36,471 nucleotides of DNA from Maritimibacter sp. (GCA_002701395.1 NZVC01000039.1:85573-122043), one strand, 5' to 3'; counted from the first letter of the stretch, positions 16,071 to 26,337 are shown. Notes: generated by a model from the sequence alone, not told the origin. Program-made: numbers and translations.

Positions 16071-16214
16071 ACAGACTTACACTTGTGTCAAGCGCATGTT
16101 AGCCTAGATTCGGTTACCAACCCGCCCGGGGTGCCCTTGCAGGCCTCCGCAGGCGTGAATAAGACTCTGTTGACGCATCACCGGGTAGACCGGTGCAGGG
16201 AAAAGGCAGGCACG

Positions 16215-16853
16215 ATGAGAGACCCGATCGACCAGTTCAACGATTTTACCAGCAACCTCGTCCCGATGGTGGTCGAACAGACCAGCCGTGGCGAGCGTGC
16301 GTATGACATCTTCTCGCGCCTCCTGAAGGAGCGGATCATCTTCCTTAACGGGCCTGTCCATGACGGCATGGCGTCGCTGATCGTGGCGCAGCTGCTGTTC
16401 CTGGAATCCGAGAACCCGAAAAAGGAAATCTCGATGTACATCAACAGCCCGGGTGGGGTCGTCACCTCGGGTCTGTCGATCTACGACACGATGCAGTACG
16501 TCCGCCCGCCGGTGTCGACGCTGATCGTGGGGCAGGCAGCCTCGATGGGCTCGCTGCTGGCCTGTTCCGGCGCCGCCGGGATGCGGTTCGCGCTGCCCAA
16601 TTCGCGGATCATGGTTCACCAGCCGTCCGGCGGGTACCAGGGTCAGGCGACGGACATCATGATCCACGCCAACGAGACGCAGAAACTGAAGCAGCGCCTG
16701 AACGAAATCTACTCGAAGCACTCCGGCCAGCCGGTCGAGGCGGTCGAGGCGGCGCTGGAGCGCGACAACTTCATGTCGCCGCAAGAAGCGCTGGAATGGG
16801 GCCATCTCGACGAGATCGTCGAAAGCCGCGTCCAGCCCGAAGGAGAAAAATGA
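16215..16853 (+). CDS. clpP: ATP-dependent Clp protease proteolytic subunit
   Basis: This 212-residue serine protease forms the barrel that degrades proteins fed by ClpX or ClpA. The catalytic triad is visible: S110 in GQAASMGS, H135 in MVHQPSGG and D184 in LERDNFMS. The family stretches INSPGG, YDTMQYV and QGQATDI are intact and the length is normal. ATG 16215 was chosen because the family sequence starts there. The clpX gene follows 141 bases downstream, with two small hairpins between, so both joint and separate transcription are possible. Confidence 0.97.
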   Translation: MRDPIDQFNDFTSNLVPMVVEQTSRGERAYDIFSRLLKERIIFLNGPVHDGMASLIVAQLLFLESENPKKEISMYINSPGGVVTSGLSIYDTMQYVRPPVSTLIVGQAASMGSLLACSGAAGMRFALPNSRIMVHQPSGGYQGQATDIMIHANETQKLKQRLNEIYSKHSGQPVEAVEAALERDNFMSPQEALEWGHLDEIVESRVQPEGEK

Positions 16854-16894
16854 GCACGGAATTCGTGACCTGCGCGTGACAAGTTTTGCGTTGT

Positions 16895-16926
16895 ACCCCT
16901 TTGGGGTCTGTCCTAGGCTTTAGGAC
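16895..16926 (+). promoter_or_regulatory. Two adjacent small hairpins between clpP and clpX
   Basis: ACCCC-TTT-GGGGT (16895-16907) is followed at once by GTCCTA-GGCTT-TAGGAC (16910-16926). Both stems are perfect. They could attenuate read-through from clpP, mark a processing site, or lie within a clpX promoter. No clear T-run follows either stem. Confidence 0.4.
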
Positions 16927-16994
16927 AAGCAGGTACATTGAGGTTCGGCGCGGCCAACCGGCCGCGGGGCTATCGGGCTCAGAGGTTTGAGATA

Positions 16995-18260
<1,266 letters not shown>

Positions 18261-18265
18261 GCCCG

Positions 18266-18649
18266 GTGAAGCGCGTCTTTTCCGGCACGCCTTACGAGGC
18301 ACGAATCGGATACTGCAGAGCCGTCCTCGCGGGCGGCTTTGTGCATGTAGCGGGCACCACCGGCGCGGACCTTGAAACCGGGGACATGCCGGAGGATGTC
18401 GTCGCCCAATGCCGCAACGCGCTGGACCGGATCGGTTCGGCCCTGGCAGAGGTCGGCGCAAGATTCGAAGACGCGGTCCGGGTCCGGTACATTCTGCCGA
18501 ATCCGGACGACTTCGAACCGTGCTGGCCGCTTCTGCGCGAAAGATTCGGCGACAATCCGCCGGTCGCGACCATGATTGTTTCGGGCTTGCTCGATCCTTC
18601 CATGAAGATCGAGATCGAACTGATGGTGCTTGCACCGCCAGACGCCTGA
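18266..18649 (+). CDS. Rid (YjgF/UK114) family protein, Arg-less subgroup
   Basis: This 127-residue Rid protein starts at GTG 18266, five bases after clpX, so it is probably translated from the clpX transcript. Family features include [59 protein letters not shown] and IEIELMVL. At the position of the RidA catalytic arginine it reads P-V-A-T, so like the other Rid protein in this window it lacks the residue needed for the classic imine hydrolase reaction. Its substrate is unknown; neighbours give no clue. Confidence 0.9.
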   Translation: MKRVFSGTPYEARIGYCRAVLAGGFVHVAGTTGADLETGDMPEDVVAQCRNALDRIGSALAEVGARFEDAVRVRYILPNPDDFEPCWPLLRERFGDNPPVATMIVSGLLDPSMKIEIELMVLAPPDA

Positions 18650-18884
18650 GCCATCCGCTTGCACGTCTGCGGCAGCTGACAACCAAGCTGACCCCCGGGC
18701 CGCCGGACTGCGACGGGTCATCCCCGCGCACAATCACGGAACCTATTGCGGCGCATCCGGCGCAAGGCCCGGTTCACCTTTTTCTGATAGCAGGGGCCCG
18801 GTCCACGCCGTGCCGCGCGGCCTTGTCACTGGACCTCCGCGCGCGCATGGGTCATACCGGGGCCAGCAATTTCCGGAGGTGCCG

Positions 18885-19268
18885 ATGGGCATTCTGAACA
18901 CGCTGCTGCGGGCCGCGACCTGGTGGAACGGCCAGACGCTGAACACCCAGTTCTGGACCTGGCGCAACGGCACCAGGGTTGGCGAGGACGCGGAAGGCAA
19001 CGTCTTCTACCAGTCCAAGGACGGCAAACGCCGCTGGGTCATCTACAATGGCGAGGCCGAGGCAAGCCGCGTCGGCGCCGAATGGCACGGATGGCTGCAC
19101 CACACCTATGACGCGCCGCCGACCAAGGCGCCGCTGAAGCACAAGTCGTGGGAAAAGCCGCATCAGGAAAACCTGACCGGCACGATGCTGGCCTACGCCC
19201 CCCCGGGCTCGATCCGCAGGCCCGACCCGGTGGAGCGGTCCGACTACGAGGCTTGGCAGCCGGAGTGA
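18885..19268 (+). CDS. NADH:ubiquinone oxidoreductase accessory subunit, NDUFA12/B17.2 type
   Basis: This 127-residue protein matches the complex I supernumerary subunit known as NDUFA12 in mitochondria and found in alphaproteobacteria. Signatures are [44 protein letters not shown] and [14 protein letters not shown], each within the expected order. It acts at the inner membrane in respiratory complex I assembly or stability. ATG 18885 has GGAGG at ideal spacing. The 235 bases before it hold no gene I can support and probably contain the promoter. mlaD follows three bases after its stop. Confidence 0.95.
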   Translation: MGILNTLLRAATWWNGQTLNTQFWTWRNGTRVGEDAEGNVFYQSKDGKRRWVIYNGEAEASRVGAEWHGWLHHTYDAPPTKAPLKHKSWEKPHQENLTGTMLAYAPPGSIRRPDPVERSDYEAWQPE

Positions 19269-19271
19269 TCG

Positions 19272-19742
19272 ATGGCTGAACGCGCAACCGAAGTCATCGT
19301 CGGAGGGGCCGTGCTCGCCGTGGCCGCGGCCTTCCTCGTCTACGCGGGGCAGGTCTCGGGCGTGACGGGCGGCGGCGGCGCGCTGGCGGAATACAACGCC
19401 TCGTTCCGCTCCGTCGAAGGCGTGTCGGTCGGCACCGACGTGCGCATGGCCGGCGTCAAGGTCGGCACCGTGACCGGGCTTCAGCTTGACCCAACCACCT
19501 TCCGCGCCGAAACCGTCTTTACTGTCGACGACAGCATCCGCCTGCCGCAGGACACCGCCGTGGCGATCAGCTCCGAAGGACTTCTGGGCGGCAACTTCCT
19601 AGAAATCGTGCCGGGCGGCATGCTCGAAGAATACGAACCCGGGGACGAGATCTACGATACGCAAAGCTCGGTCAGCCTGATCAGCCTGCTGCTGAAATTC
19701 GTCGGCGGTGGGGGCGACAGCGCGGGCGGGGCCCCCGAATGA
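19272..19742 (+). CDS. mlaD: MCE-domain lipid-transport protein MlaD
   Basis: This 156-residue inner-membrane-anchored protein has one N-terminal membrane helix (about residues 9-26) followed by an MCE domain (YNASFRSVEGVSVGTDVRMAG onward, with GLLGGNFLEIVPGG). MlaD carries phospholipids between the membranes with MlaE/MlaF, whose genes are not in this window. The start has no strong ribosome site but lies three bases after the preceding stop. It overlaps the DUF2155 gene by four bases. Confidence 0.93.
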   Translation: MAERATEVIVGGAVLAVAAAFLVYAGQVSGVTGGGGALAEYNASFRSVEGVSVGTDVRMAGVKVGTVTGLQLDPTTFRAETVFTVDDSIRLPQDTAVAISSEGLLGGNFLEIVPGGMLEEYEPGDEIYDTQSSVSLISLLLKFVGGGGDSAGGAPE

Positions 19743-20275
19743 TCCGCACGCTTGCGCTGGCCTCCGGGCTCGCACTGACGGCCGTGTCGGCCGCGGCGCA
19801 GCAGGACAACGGCGTCCTCATCGTTCCGCCGGAACAGGACGGCACCCTGATCCCACCGGGACAGCGCCTGCAGGACGGCACCGTGCTGGAACGTATGGAC
19901 GACGGTTCGCTGCTGGAACCGGACCTCGACCTTGAATTCATTCCCGACGATGTCGAACCCGTGGCGCCCCCGGTGCGCGCGGTCAGCGCCTCGGGCGGCG
20001 TTGTGCGGGTTCTGGACCGCACCGCCAACCAGGTCGTCGATATCGACATGGCCAACGGCGACACGCAGGGTCTTGGCAAGCTGCAGGTCACGCTGGGGGG
20101 CTGCCGCTACCCCGAGGACAACCCGTCCGGCGACGCCTTCGCCTATCTCGTGATCCGCGAGGCCGGAGAGGAAGTGCCGGTGTTCGAAGGCTGGATGGTC
20201 GCGTCGTCCCCGGCGCTCAACGCGCTGGATCATCCCCGCTACGACGTCTGGGTCCTGCGCTGCAATATGTCCTGA
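19739..20275 (+). CDS. DUF2155 domain periplasmic protein
   Basis: This 178-residue protein has a signal peptide (LALASGLALTAVSAAAQQ), an acidic linker and a C-terminal DUF2155 domain with VVRVLDRTANQVVDIDM, LQVTLGGCRYPEDNPSGDAFAYL, FEGWMVASSPALNALDHPRYDVWVLRC. Two cysteines in the domain may pair. Its start overlaps the mlaD stop (ATGA). The position between mlaD and aat is typical for Rhodobacteraceae, and its role is unknown, though export and linkage suggest an envelope function. Its last 37 bases overlap the convergent aat gene. Confidence 0.92.
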   Translation: MIRTLALASGLALTAVSAAAQQDNGVLIVPPEQDGTLIPPGQRLQDGTVLERMDDGSLLEPDLDLEFIPDDVEPVAPPVRAVSASGGVVRVLDRTANQVVDIDMANGDTQGLGKLQVTLGGCRYPEDNPSGDAFAYLVIREAGEEVPVFEGWMVASSPALNALDHPRYDVWVLRCNMS

Positions 20276-20889
20276 GCGCGCGGCGCTGACGCGAACTTGC
20301 CGAAATCCGCCTGCGTGTCCAACGCCGCCTGCAACCGTTGGTGATAGGCGCGTCGGCTGATCTCGACCGCGCCCAGCGACGCAAGGTGCGGCGTCAGAAA
20401 CTGCGTGTCGAACAGCACGAAGCCACACCGCGACAGGTGCGCCACAAGGTAGGCCAGCGCGATCTTCGACCCGCCCGTCGCGCGCGAGAACATGCTTTCC
20501 CCGAAGAACGCCCCGCCCAGCGTCACGCCATAGACCCCGCCGATCAGCGCACCGTCGCGCCACACCTCGATGGAATGGGCGTTGCCGCGTTTGAACAGCG
20601 CCATGTACAGTGAAAAGATCGTCCCGTTGATCCAGGTCTCGTCCCGGTCCGCGCAGGCGCGCACGACGCCTTCGAAATCACGGTCCAGCGACACCTCGTA
20701 GTCGCAGCGGCGGATCGACCGCGCCAGCGACCGCGACACGTGGAACCCGTCCAGCGGAAACACCCCGCGCCGACGGGGATCGACCCAGAAGATCTCGTCC
20801 GATTCCGCCGTTTCGGCCATCGGAAAAATCCCGGCGCCATAGGCGCGCAGCAGGGTTTCCGGTGTGATCGTGGGCGTTTGCGGGTGCAT
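20239..20889 (-). CDS. aat: Leucyl/phenylalanyl-tRNA--protein transferase
   Basis: This 216-residue enzyme adds Leu or Phe from charged tRNA to proteins with N-terminal Arg or Lys, marking them for ClpAP through ClpS. Family stretches are LLRAYGAGIFPMAE, FWVDPRRRGVFPLDGFHVSRSL, ETWINGTIF, HSIEVW, GGVYGVTLGGAFFGESMFSR, ASKIALA-like GGSKIALAYL and FDTQFLTPHLASLGA. I chose ATG 20887-20889 from family N-termini, although no strong ribosome site precedes it; an in-frame TTG at 20917-20919 is the alternative. The gene ends inside the 3' end of the DUF2155 gene on the other strand. Confidence 0.95.
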   Translation of the reverse strand: MHPQTPTITPETLLRAYGAGIFPMAETAESDEIFWVDPRRRGVFPLDGFHVSRSLARSIRRCDYEVSLDRDFEGVVRACADRDETWINGTIFSLYMALFKRGNAHSIEVWRDGALIGGVYGVTLGGAFFGESMFSRATGGSKIALAYLVAHLSRCGFVLFDTQFLTPHLASLGAVEISRRAYHQRLQAALDTQADFGKFASAPRAQDILQRRTQTS

Positions 20890-20954
20890 GGGCAGAAAAT
20901 GAGCGCTCGCGGAGGCCAAGTCCAGTCCTGCCGCGACGCCTGTTTCTTCTCTTT

Positions 20955-21028
20955 GGAAATACCTCGGGGGGGCCGCCGAAGGCGGCGGGGGCAGAGCCCC
21001 CGCGGGTCGCCGCGCGTCAGCGCGGCGA
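20955..21028 (-). terminator. Triple-hairpin terminator region after accC, with Rhodobacterales-type repeat
   Basis: Three perfect hairpins stand side by side: TCGCCGCGC-GTCA-GCGCGGCGA (21007-21028), GCGGGGGC-AGA-GCCCCCGC (20985-21003) and GCCGCC-GAA-GGCGGC (20972-20986, sharing two bases with the previous stem). On the reverse strand they are followed by a C-run and GAGGTATTTCC (20955-20965). The pairing of a GCGGGGGC hairpin with GAGGTATTTCC is, as I remember it, a common intergenic element in this family, probably a transcription terminator. Confidence 0.6.
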
Positions 21029-21033
21029 AACCC

Positions 21034-22380
21034 TCAGCCCAGGTTCTCGGCCAGCCACTTTTCCAGCCAGTGGATGGAATAGTCGCCCGTCTGCACCGCC
21101 GGATCTTCCAGCAGCGCGTGGAACAGCGGCACCGTGGTGTCTACACCGTCCACGATCAGTTCGCCCAGCGCGCGATGCAGCCGTGCCAGCGCGGCGGGCC
21201 GGTCCTGTGCGTGCACGATCAGCTTGCCGATCAGGCTGTCGTAGTAGGGCGGGATCGAATAGCCGTCGTACAGGCCCGAATCCATCCGCACACCCAGCCC
21301 CCCAGGGGCATGGTACTGCGTGATGCGCCCCGGCGAGGGGGCGAAGTTCGGCAGCTTCTCGGCGTTGATCCGCACCTCGATGGCGTGGCCGTTCACCTGC
21401 AGGTCGTCCTGTGCGAAGGACAGCGGTTGGCCTGCGGCCACCCGGATCTGTTCGCGGACAAGGTCCACGCCGAACACCGCCTCGGTGACCGGGTGTTCCA
21501 CCTGAAGGCGGGTGTTCATCTCGATGAAATAGAACTCGCCATCTTCGTACAGGAACTCGATCGTCCCCGCGCCGGAATAGCCGATCTCGGCCACGGCGTC
21601 GGCACAGACCTTGCCGATGCGGGCGCGGGTCTCGGCGTCGATCGCGGGGCCGGGGGCCTCTTCGAACACCTTCTGGTGGCGCCGCTGCAGCGAACAGTCG
21701 CGTTCGCCCAGATGCACCGCATTGCCCTTGCCGTCCCCGAAGACCTGAATCTCGATATGGCGCGGGTTGCCGAGGTATTTCTCGATGTACACCTCGTCGT
21801 TGCCGAACGCGGCTTTCGCCTCGGACCGCGCGGTGCGGAACGCGGTTTCCATCTCGGCCTCGGACCGCGCGAGCTTCATGCCGCGCCCGCCGCCGCCGGC
21901 GGTGGCCTTGACGATCACCGGATAGCCGAACTCGGCACCGATGGCCTTCGCCGCATCCACGTCCGCCACGCCGCCGTCGGACCCGGGGACGCAGGGCACG
22001 CCCAGCTTCCGCATCGTGTCCTTGGCGGTGATCTTGTCGCCCATCAGGCGGATGTGTTCCGCTGAGGGGCCGATGAACGTGATCTCGTGGTCCTCGACGA
22101 TCTGCACGAAGGCCGCGTTCTCGGACAGGAAACCATAGCCGGGATGGATGGCCTGCGCGCCCGAAATCTCGCACGCGGCGATGATCGACGGGATCGACAG
22201 GTAGGATTGCGATGCCGAAGGCGGGCCGATGCAGATCGCCTCGTCCGCCATGCGCACATGCATGGCATCGCTGTCGGCGGTCGAATGCACCGCGACGCTG
22301 GCAATCCCCATCTCGCGGCAGGCGCGGACGACGCGCAGGGCGATCTCGCCCCGGTTGGCGATCAGGATCTTGTCGAACAT
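21034..22380 (-). CDS. accC: Acetyl-CoA carboxylase, biotin carboxylase subunit
   Basis: This 448-residue ATP-grasp enzyme carboxylates biotin on AccB in the first step of fatty acid synthesis. It is full length and contains [16 protein letters not shown] at the start, [11 protein letters not shown], the glycine-rich ATP loop [12 protein letters not shown] (158-169), [11 protein letters not shown], and [14 protein letters not shown] with the catalytic region. It starts two bases after the accB stop, so the pair is one operon in the order accB-accC. Downstream is a cluster of strong hairpins. Confidence 0.97.
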   Translation of the reverse strand: MFDKILIANRGEIALRVVRACREMGIASVAVHSTADSDAMHVRMADEAICIGPPSASQSYLSIPSIIAACEISGAQAIHPGYGFLSENAAFVQIVEDHEITFIGPSAEHIRLMGDKITAKDTMRKLGVPCVPGSDGGVADVDAAKAIGAEFGYPVIVKATAGGGGRGMKLARSEAEMETAFRTARSEAKAAFGNDEVYIEKYLGNPRHIEIQVFGDGKGNAVHLGERDCSLQRRHQKVFEEAPGPAIDAETRARIGKVCADAVAEIGYSGAGTIEFLYEDGEFYFIEMNTRLQVEHPVTEAVFGVDLVREQIRVAAGQPLSFAQDDLQVNGHAIEVRINAEKLPNFAPSPGRITQYHAPGGLGVRMDSGLYDGYSIPPYYDSLIGKLIVHAQDRPAALARLHRALGELIVDGVDTTVPLFHALLEDPAVQTGDYSIHWLEKWLAENLG

Positions 22381-22382
22381 AA

Positions 22383-22883
22383 CTACTCGATGACCATCAG
22401 GGGGGCGCCGTATTCGACCGGCGACGCGTCCTCGACGAGGATACGCTTGACCGTGCCGGACTTCGGCGACGGGATCTGGTTCATCGTCTTCATCGCCTCG
22501 ACGATCAGAAGGGTCTGGCCCTCGGACACGGTGTCACCGACCTTCACGAAGGCCGCGGCGCCGGGTTCGGGCGACAGATAGGCGGTGCCCACCATCGGCG
22601 ACGTCACCGCGCCGGGCAGGCTGGCCGGATCGCCGCTGGGTGCGAGGGCGTCGGACGCCTCGGGGGCGGAGGCCGCCGGGGCAGGGGCCGCGGCGGGCGC
22701 GGCGCTGGCCTGCTGCACCATCGGCGCAGGCGCCGTGCGCGCCACGCGGCTCAGGCGCAGGGTCAGCTTGCCGGTGTCCTTGGTTCCGCGCTCGACCTCA
22801 AGTTCCGCAAGGTCGTTGCTGCGCAGGATTTCGGCCATTGCCTGAACAAAGGCCACATCATCATCGTTCGTCGGTTTCGCCAT
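22383..22883 (-). CDS. accB: Acetyl-CoA carboxylase biotin carboxyl carrier protein
   Basis: This 166-residue carrier has an N-terminal helix region, a flexible Ala/Pro-rich linker (about residues 50-90) and a C-terminal biotinyl domain with the attachment site K132 in [20 protein letters not shown] and the thumb-like SPEPGAAAF precede it, as in AccB rather than in other biotin domains. ATG 22881-22883 was chosen because the family sequence and a GAGG element begin there; the frame is open upstream without similarity. accC follows at two bases. Confidence 0.97.
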   Translation of the reverse strand: MAKPTNDDDVAFVQAMAEILRSNDLAELEVERGTKDTGKLTLRLSRVARTAPAPMVQQASAAPAAAPAPAASAPEASDALAPSGDPASLPGAVTSPMVGTAYLSPEPGAAAFVKVGDTVSEGQTLLIVEAMKTMNQIPSPKSGTVKRILVEDASPVEYGAPLMVIE

Positions 22884-22961
22884 TTTACTCGCCTCGGAAT
22901 CCCATGACCGCGCAGGTGAGTGACATGCGCGGTGCTGGCGCCTTATAGGACAGCGACTCGC

Positions 22962-22989
22962 GACATAAAAGTCCGTTTCCGCTTGGCAA
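22962..22989 (-). promoter_or_regulatory. Candidate promoter for accB-accC
   Basis: On the reverse strand TTGCCA (from 22984-22989) is followed after 16 bases by TATGTC (from 22962-22967). A second possible -10, TATAAG, lies nearer the gene at 22942-22947. Either could drive accBC from the 239-base gap shared with the divergent glycosyltransferase-like gene. These are consensus resemblances only. Confidence 0.35.
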
Positions 22990-23122
22990 GACAGGTCGGC
23001 TTGACATCGCGGACCGGGCCAATGACAAGCAAAAGCCGCAGCAGCCCGAGGCGCGGGGGCGCGGTCAAGGGCCGGCCTGACGTGCACGGGGGCGCCTGCA
23101 TCTTGCATTTAAGGGATCGCCC

Positions 23123-23956
23123 GTGACCATCATTTCGCTGTCCTCGATCCCCAGCCGGTTCGACAAACTAGAGCCGACGCTGACCTGCCTGTTGCGTCAG
23201 AACGCGCAGATCGACGCGATCCAGCTGCATATTCCCTGGAAATATCGCCGCTTTCCCGATTGGGACGGGGTCTTGCCCGCCGTCCCGAAGGGCGTCGAGA
23301 TCGTGCGGGTGGAAGAAGACCTTGGCCCCGCGACCAAGGTTCTGTTCGCCGCGCAGGCCCTCCGGGGGCAGGACGTGGACATCATCCTGTGCGATGACGA
23401 CCGGCGCTATAAACCGCATTGGGCGCAGACCTACATCGACGCGCGCCGCGACCACCCCGACTGTTGTCTGGCGATCGCCGGGTTCGAGGCCGACCGGTAC
23501 GGCCAGTCGCAGATGAAGAACCGCATCCAGCCGCGCGCCAAACGCCGCAGCCGGGGCATGGACTGGGGGTTCCAGCTGAAGATGGCGTGGGAATTCCTGT
23601 TCCCGCCGGTCGAACGGAAATACCTGCGCGAACCGACCCGCCGGCTGTTCCGGCAATCCGGCTATGTCGACTGTTTCGAAGGCTTCGCGGGCGCGATGGT
23701 GCGCCCCGAGTTCTTCGACGACGAAGCGTTCGACATTCCGCCGGTGGTCTGGACCGTGGACGACGTCTGGCTGTCCGGTCATCTGGCCCGCATGAACGTG
23801 CCGATCTGGATCATCGCCGGTCAGCACGACACGCAGCATACGCCTGCCGGTATCTCGGACGCGCTGTACATGGCCGAGATCGAAGGCGCCGACCGCGACG
23901 AGGCCAACAAACGGTGCGTCGCCTACCTGCGCGACACTTACGGGATCTGGCCCTGA
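23123..23956 (+). CDS. Glycosyltransferase-like protein, first of a tandem pair
   Basis: This 277-residue protein starts at GTG 23123 (TIISLSSIPSRFDKLEPTLTCLL). It has the outline of a GT-A nucleotide-sugar transferase: an N-terminal strand, PATKVLFAAQAL, and an acidic CDDD motif (residues 90-93) in DIILCDDDRRYKPHW, the place of the metal-binding DxD. Later come GYVDCFEGFAGAMVRPEFFDD and VDDVWLSGHLAR, an acidic DD-W motif common in glycan transferases. There is no signal peptide or membrane helix. The product is unknown. It is strongly similar along its length to the next gene, so the two arose by duplication. Confidence 0.8.
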   Translation: MTIISLSSIPSRFDKLEPTLTCLLRQNAQIDAIQLHIPWKYRRFPDWDGVLPAVPKGVEIVRVEEDLGPATKVLFAAQALRGQDVDIILCDDDRRYKPHWAQTYIDARRDHPDCCLAIAGFEADRYGQSQMKNRIQPRAKRRSRGMDWGFQLKMAWEFLFPPVERKYLREPTRRLFRQSGYVDCFEGFAGAMVRPEFFDDEAFDIPPVVWTVDDVWLSGHLARMNVPIWIIAGQHDTQHTPAGISDALYMAEIEGADRDEANKRCVAYLRDTYGIWP

Positions 23957-23960
23957 TCCG

Positions 23961-24773
23961 ATGCTGGTCGTCTCGCTTTCCTCTGTCCCGCCACGCTTCG
24001 GCAAGATCGGTGCGACGCTGCGGTCCTTGGTGGTGCAGGGGGCGGATCGGGTCGAATTGCAGATCCCCCATGCGTACCGCCGCTTCCCCGACTGGGACGG
24101 GACCCTTCCCGATGTGCCCGAGGGCGTGACGATCCGGCGGACGGCCGAGGATTGGGGCCCCGCGACCAAACTGCTGGGCGCGCTGGCGGCATGGCGGGAC
24201 GCCGACGCGCGCATCCTGTTCTGTGACGACGACCAATACTATGCGCCCGACTGGGCGTCGCGGTTTCTGCGGCTGTCCGATGCGCGGCCCGATACGGCCA
24301 TCGCGATGCTGGGAATGCAGGTGGACGACGACGCGCAGGCGTCCCGCCCGCTTCAGCCCCGGATGCAGCGGCGCTGGCGGATCACCGATGCCGAGTTTCA
24401 GGTGCGCTACCTGTGGCAGGATCTGACCAAGGGCCGTGACCTGCCCGCACCGGGCCGCCGCGTGGTGAAACGGTCGGGGTATGCCGACGTGTTCGAGGGG
24501 CGCGGGGGCGTATTGGTGCGGCCGGGTTTCTTCGGCCCCGAGGTGTTCGACGTCCCCGATGCGGCTTGGGCCGTGGATGATGTATGGCTGTCGGCCTGCG
24601 TGGCGAAGACGGGCGTGCCGATCTGGGTGCAGGGCGGGTATCGCGACCCCACCGACACCGGGGCCGAGGTCGAAGACCCGCTGTGCCGGACCGAGGTCGG
24701 GGGTGTTCGCCGGGCCGAAGCGAACCGGCGCGCCGTGGATCATGTGCGCACGCGCTTCGGGATCTGGCGATAG
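23961..24773 (+). CDS. Glycosyltransferase-like protein, second of a tandem pair
   Basis: This 270-residue protein begins four bases after its paralogue (MLVVSLSSVPPRFGKIGATLRSLV). Shared landmarks with the first copy, in the same order, are YRRFPDWDG, WGPATKLLGAL, ILFCDDDQYYAPDW, RSGYADVFEGRGGVLVRPGFF, WAVDDVWLSACVAK, VPIWV and a C-terminal RTRFGIW. The acidic CDDD and VDDVW motifs expected of a GT-A transferase are both kept, so neither copy looks decayed. The pair may add related sugars to one glycan. Substrates are unknown. Confidence 0.8.
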   Translation: MLVVSLSSVPPRFGKIGATLRSLVVQGADRVELQIPHAYRRFPDWDGTLPDVPEGVTIRRTAEDWGPATKLLGALAAWRDADARILFCDDDQYYAPDWASRFLRLSDARPDTAIAMLGMQVDDDAQASRPLQPRMQRRWRITDAEFQVRYLWQDLTKGRDLPAPGRRVVKRSGYADVFEGRGGVLVRPGFFGPEVFDVPDAAWAVDDVWLSACVAKTGVPIWVQGGYRDPTDTGAEVEDPLCRTEVGGVRRAEANRRAVDHVRTRFGIWR

Positions 24774-25038
24774 GCGAGAGACTCACCGCCGTCCGCCGTC
24801 GCGGGCGGATGTGGGCGGGGGTGTTGTGCGAGGGCCGGCATTATTTTCGGCCTGTCGTGATCCTGGGCCGACGTTCGTTCGGCCCCATCGTCAATGCAAA
24901 GCAGTCGAAATTGGGTCCCGTCGTGAAAACGGGCTTCGTCCTTGCGGGGGCGTGCAGCGCATCGGCGCGCTATCCGGCGCGCGGGCGATCCGGCCCAATT
25001 GGCCCTGACCCGGCGTGGTGCGGGCGGTCAGCTTGGCG
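24774..25038. other. Gene-free gap with several inverted repeats between convergent genes
   Basis: I can support no gene here. The gap holds at least three perfect stems: GGGCCGA / TCGGCCC (24865-24885, seven-base loop), CCCGT / ACGGG (24917-24933) and GCGCGC / GCGCGC (24965-24982). They lie between two genes that face each other, so bidirectional termination is the simplest reading; a structured transcript is possible. Confidence 0.5.
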
Positions 25039-25572
25039 TCAGGCGTCCGTCGTTTCGGGCGGTTCCGGCGTCTCGGCCTCTGTCGGTGCGGCGACCTGCG
25101 GCTCGGTCGCTTTCGGAACGTCCGGGGCAGGCGCTGGCGCGGGCGTCGCGATCTCGGCAGAGGCTTTAGCGTCCTCGGCCGCTTCGACCTGCGCTTCGGC
25201 CCTTTCGATCTTCAACGCGGCTTCCGCCTCGGCGCGGCTGCGTTCGCTTTCCAGCCGCTCGATCGCGCGGCGAAGGTCGCGTTCCAGTTCCAGCACGTTG
25301 GCCTGAAAGGCGGGCGACGGGCCGATCAGCGTAAAGTCGTCGATCTCGGGCCGTTCGCGATAGGCCGGGCCGCTTTCGGTTTCCGCCTGCTCCCGGCTGC
25401 CACCGCGACCGGCAAGGCGGACGGACTGCGGATCGGCGTCCATCCGGGCCTGCGCCCCGCGTCCACCCGACGAGGATTCCACGGGGGCGAGCGCGTTGGC
25501 GTTCACCGCGTGATGCGCGCGGATCGGAATGAAGCCCCCGCCCAGCGCGTTAATCGGGGCAAATTCACCCAT
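25039..25572 (-). CDS. Hypothetical protein with central coiled coil and Pro/Ala-rich acidic tail
   Basis: This 177-residue protein is not one I recognise. The N-terminus (MGEFAPINALGGGFIPIRA) has no signal peptide. A helical, heptad-like stretch of about 45 residues (LELERDLRRAIERLESERSRAEAEAALKIERAEAQVEAAEDA, roughly 93-135) should form a coiled coil. The last 35 residues are rich in Pro, Ala, Glu and Thr. A good AGGAG site lies seven bases upstream of ATG 25570-25572. It stands alone between a convergent glycosyltransferase gene and the RutR-like regulator on the same strand. Confidence 0.75.
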   Translation of the reverse strand: MGEFAPINALGGGFIPIRAHHAVNANALAPVESSSGGRGAQARMDADPQSVRLAGRGGSREQAETESGPAYRERPEIDDFTLIGPSPAFQANVLELERDLRRAIERLESERSRAEAEAALKIERAEAQVEAAEDAKASAEIATPAPAPAPDVPKATEPQVAAPTEAETPEPPETTDA

Positions 25573-25666
25573 CTTGATGCTCCTGCAATAGGACTGTGAT
25601 CAGCGATCAGCATACGACGTCCGGCTGCCGGAAATCGTTAAGACATAGATGAATTTCACAGGACGG

Positions 25667-26281
25667 TTAACGAGGTGTAAGCGCGCTGCGGTACAGGTGG
25701 TCCAAGAACGTGGCCGCATCGTCGAACCGCTGTTCGGATGGCCCAAGGATGCCCTGCACCTGCACGTCGAAATCGGCATAGTGCTGGGTGGTCGCCCAGA
25801 TCGAGAAGATCAGGTGATGCGGGTCGACCGGCGCCAGACGCCCGGCGTCGATCCAGCCGCGGATCAGCACGGCCTTTTCGTCGACCAGTTCTTTCAGGGG
25901 GCCTTCGATGATGCCCAGAACCCGGGGCGCGCCCTGCACGATCTCGTTCGCGAACAGCCTGCTTTCGCGGGGAAATTCCTGCGCCATCTGCAGTTTGCTT
26001 TGGACGTATCCAAGGATCGTGCCGACCGGATCGCCGCTTGCGTCGATGGCGCGCAGCGGGTCCAGCCACAGGTCCAGCATCCCGGACAGCAGGGTGACGT
26101 GAATGGCTTCCTTGGACGGAAAATAGTAAAGCAGGTTCGGCTTGGAAAGCCCGGCGGTTTTCGCGATCTGGTCCAGCGTCGCGCCACGGAACCCGGCCTG
26201 AGAGAAGACTTCCAGCGCCGCCTCGAGGATCGCCGCGGTGTTCTTTTCCTGGATGCGTGTCCGGGGCGCTTTTCCGTCCAT
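25667..26281 (-). CDS. rutR: TetR-family regulator, RutR-like
   Basis: This 204-residue repressor has an N-terminal TetR helix-turn-helix (AALEVFSQAGFRGATLDQIAKTAGLSKPNLLYYFPSKEAI, about residues 20-59) and a C-terminal ligand domain. Large parts agree with E. coli RutR as I remember it: SKxNLLYYFPSKEA, LDLWLDPLRA, LIDEK-like LVDEKAVLIRGW, and LAPVDPHHLIFSIWATTQHYADF. RutR binds uracil or thymine, which releases it from DNA. ATG 26279-26281 follows AAGGA; the frame upstream is open but unrelated. It is divergent from the pyrimidine operon, and a RutR-type palindrome lies 90 bases upstream, so autoregulation and control of the operon are both likely. Confidence 0.9.
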   Translation of the reverse strand: MDGKAPRTRIQEKNTAAILEAALEVFSQAGFRGATLDQIAKTAGLSKPNLLYYFPSKEAIHVTLLSGMLDLWLDPLRAIDASGDPVGTILGYVQSKLQMAQEFPRESRLFANEIVQGAPRVLGIIEGPLKELVDEKAVLIRGWIDAGRLAPVDPHHLIFSIWATTQHYADFDVQVQGILGPSEQRFDDAATFLDHLYRSALTPR

Positions 26282-26337
26282 TTTTATCCTTTTTTCCGGG
26301 CAGGTTTGCGACGGCAAGGTGCCGCACCGCAATGTTC

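Noticed and set aside
24481..25306. Several forward open frames after the second glycosyltransferase-like gene
   Set aside because: They are compositional shadows of the glycosyltransferase and the coiled-coil gene and carry Arg/Ser/Ala-rich translations.
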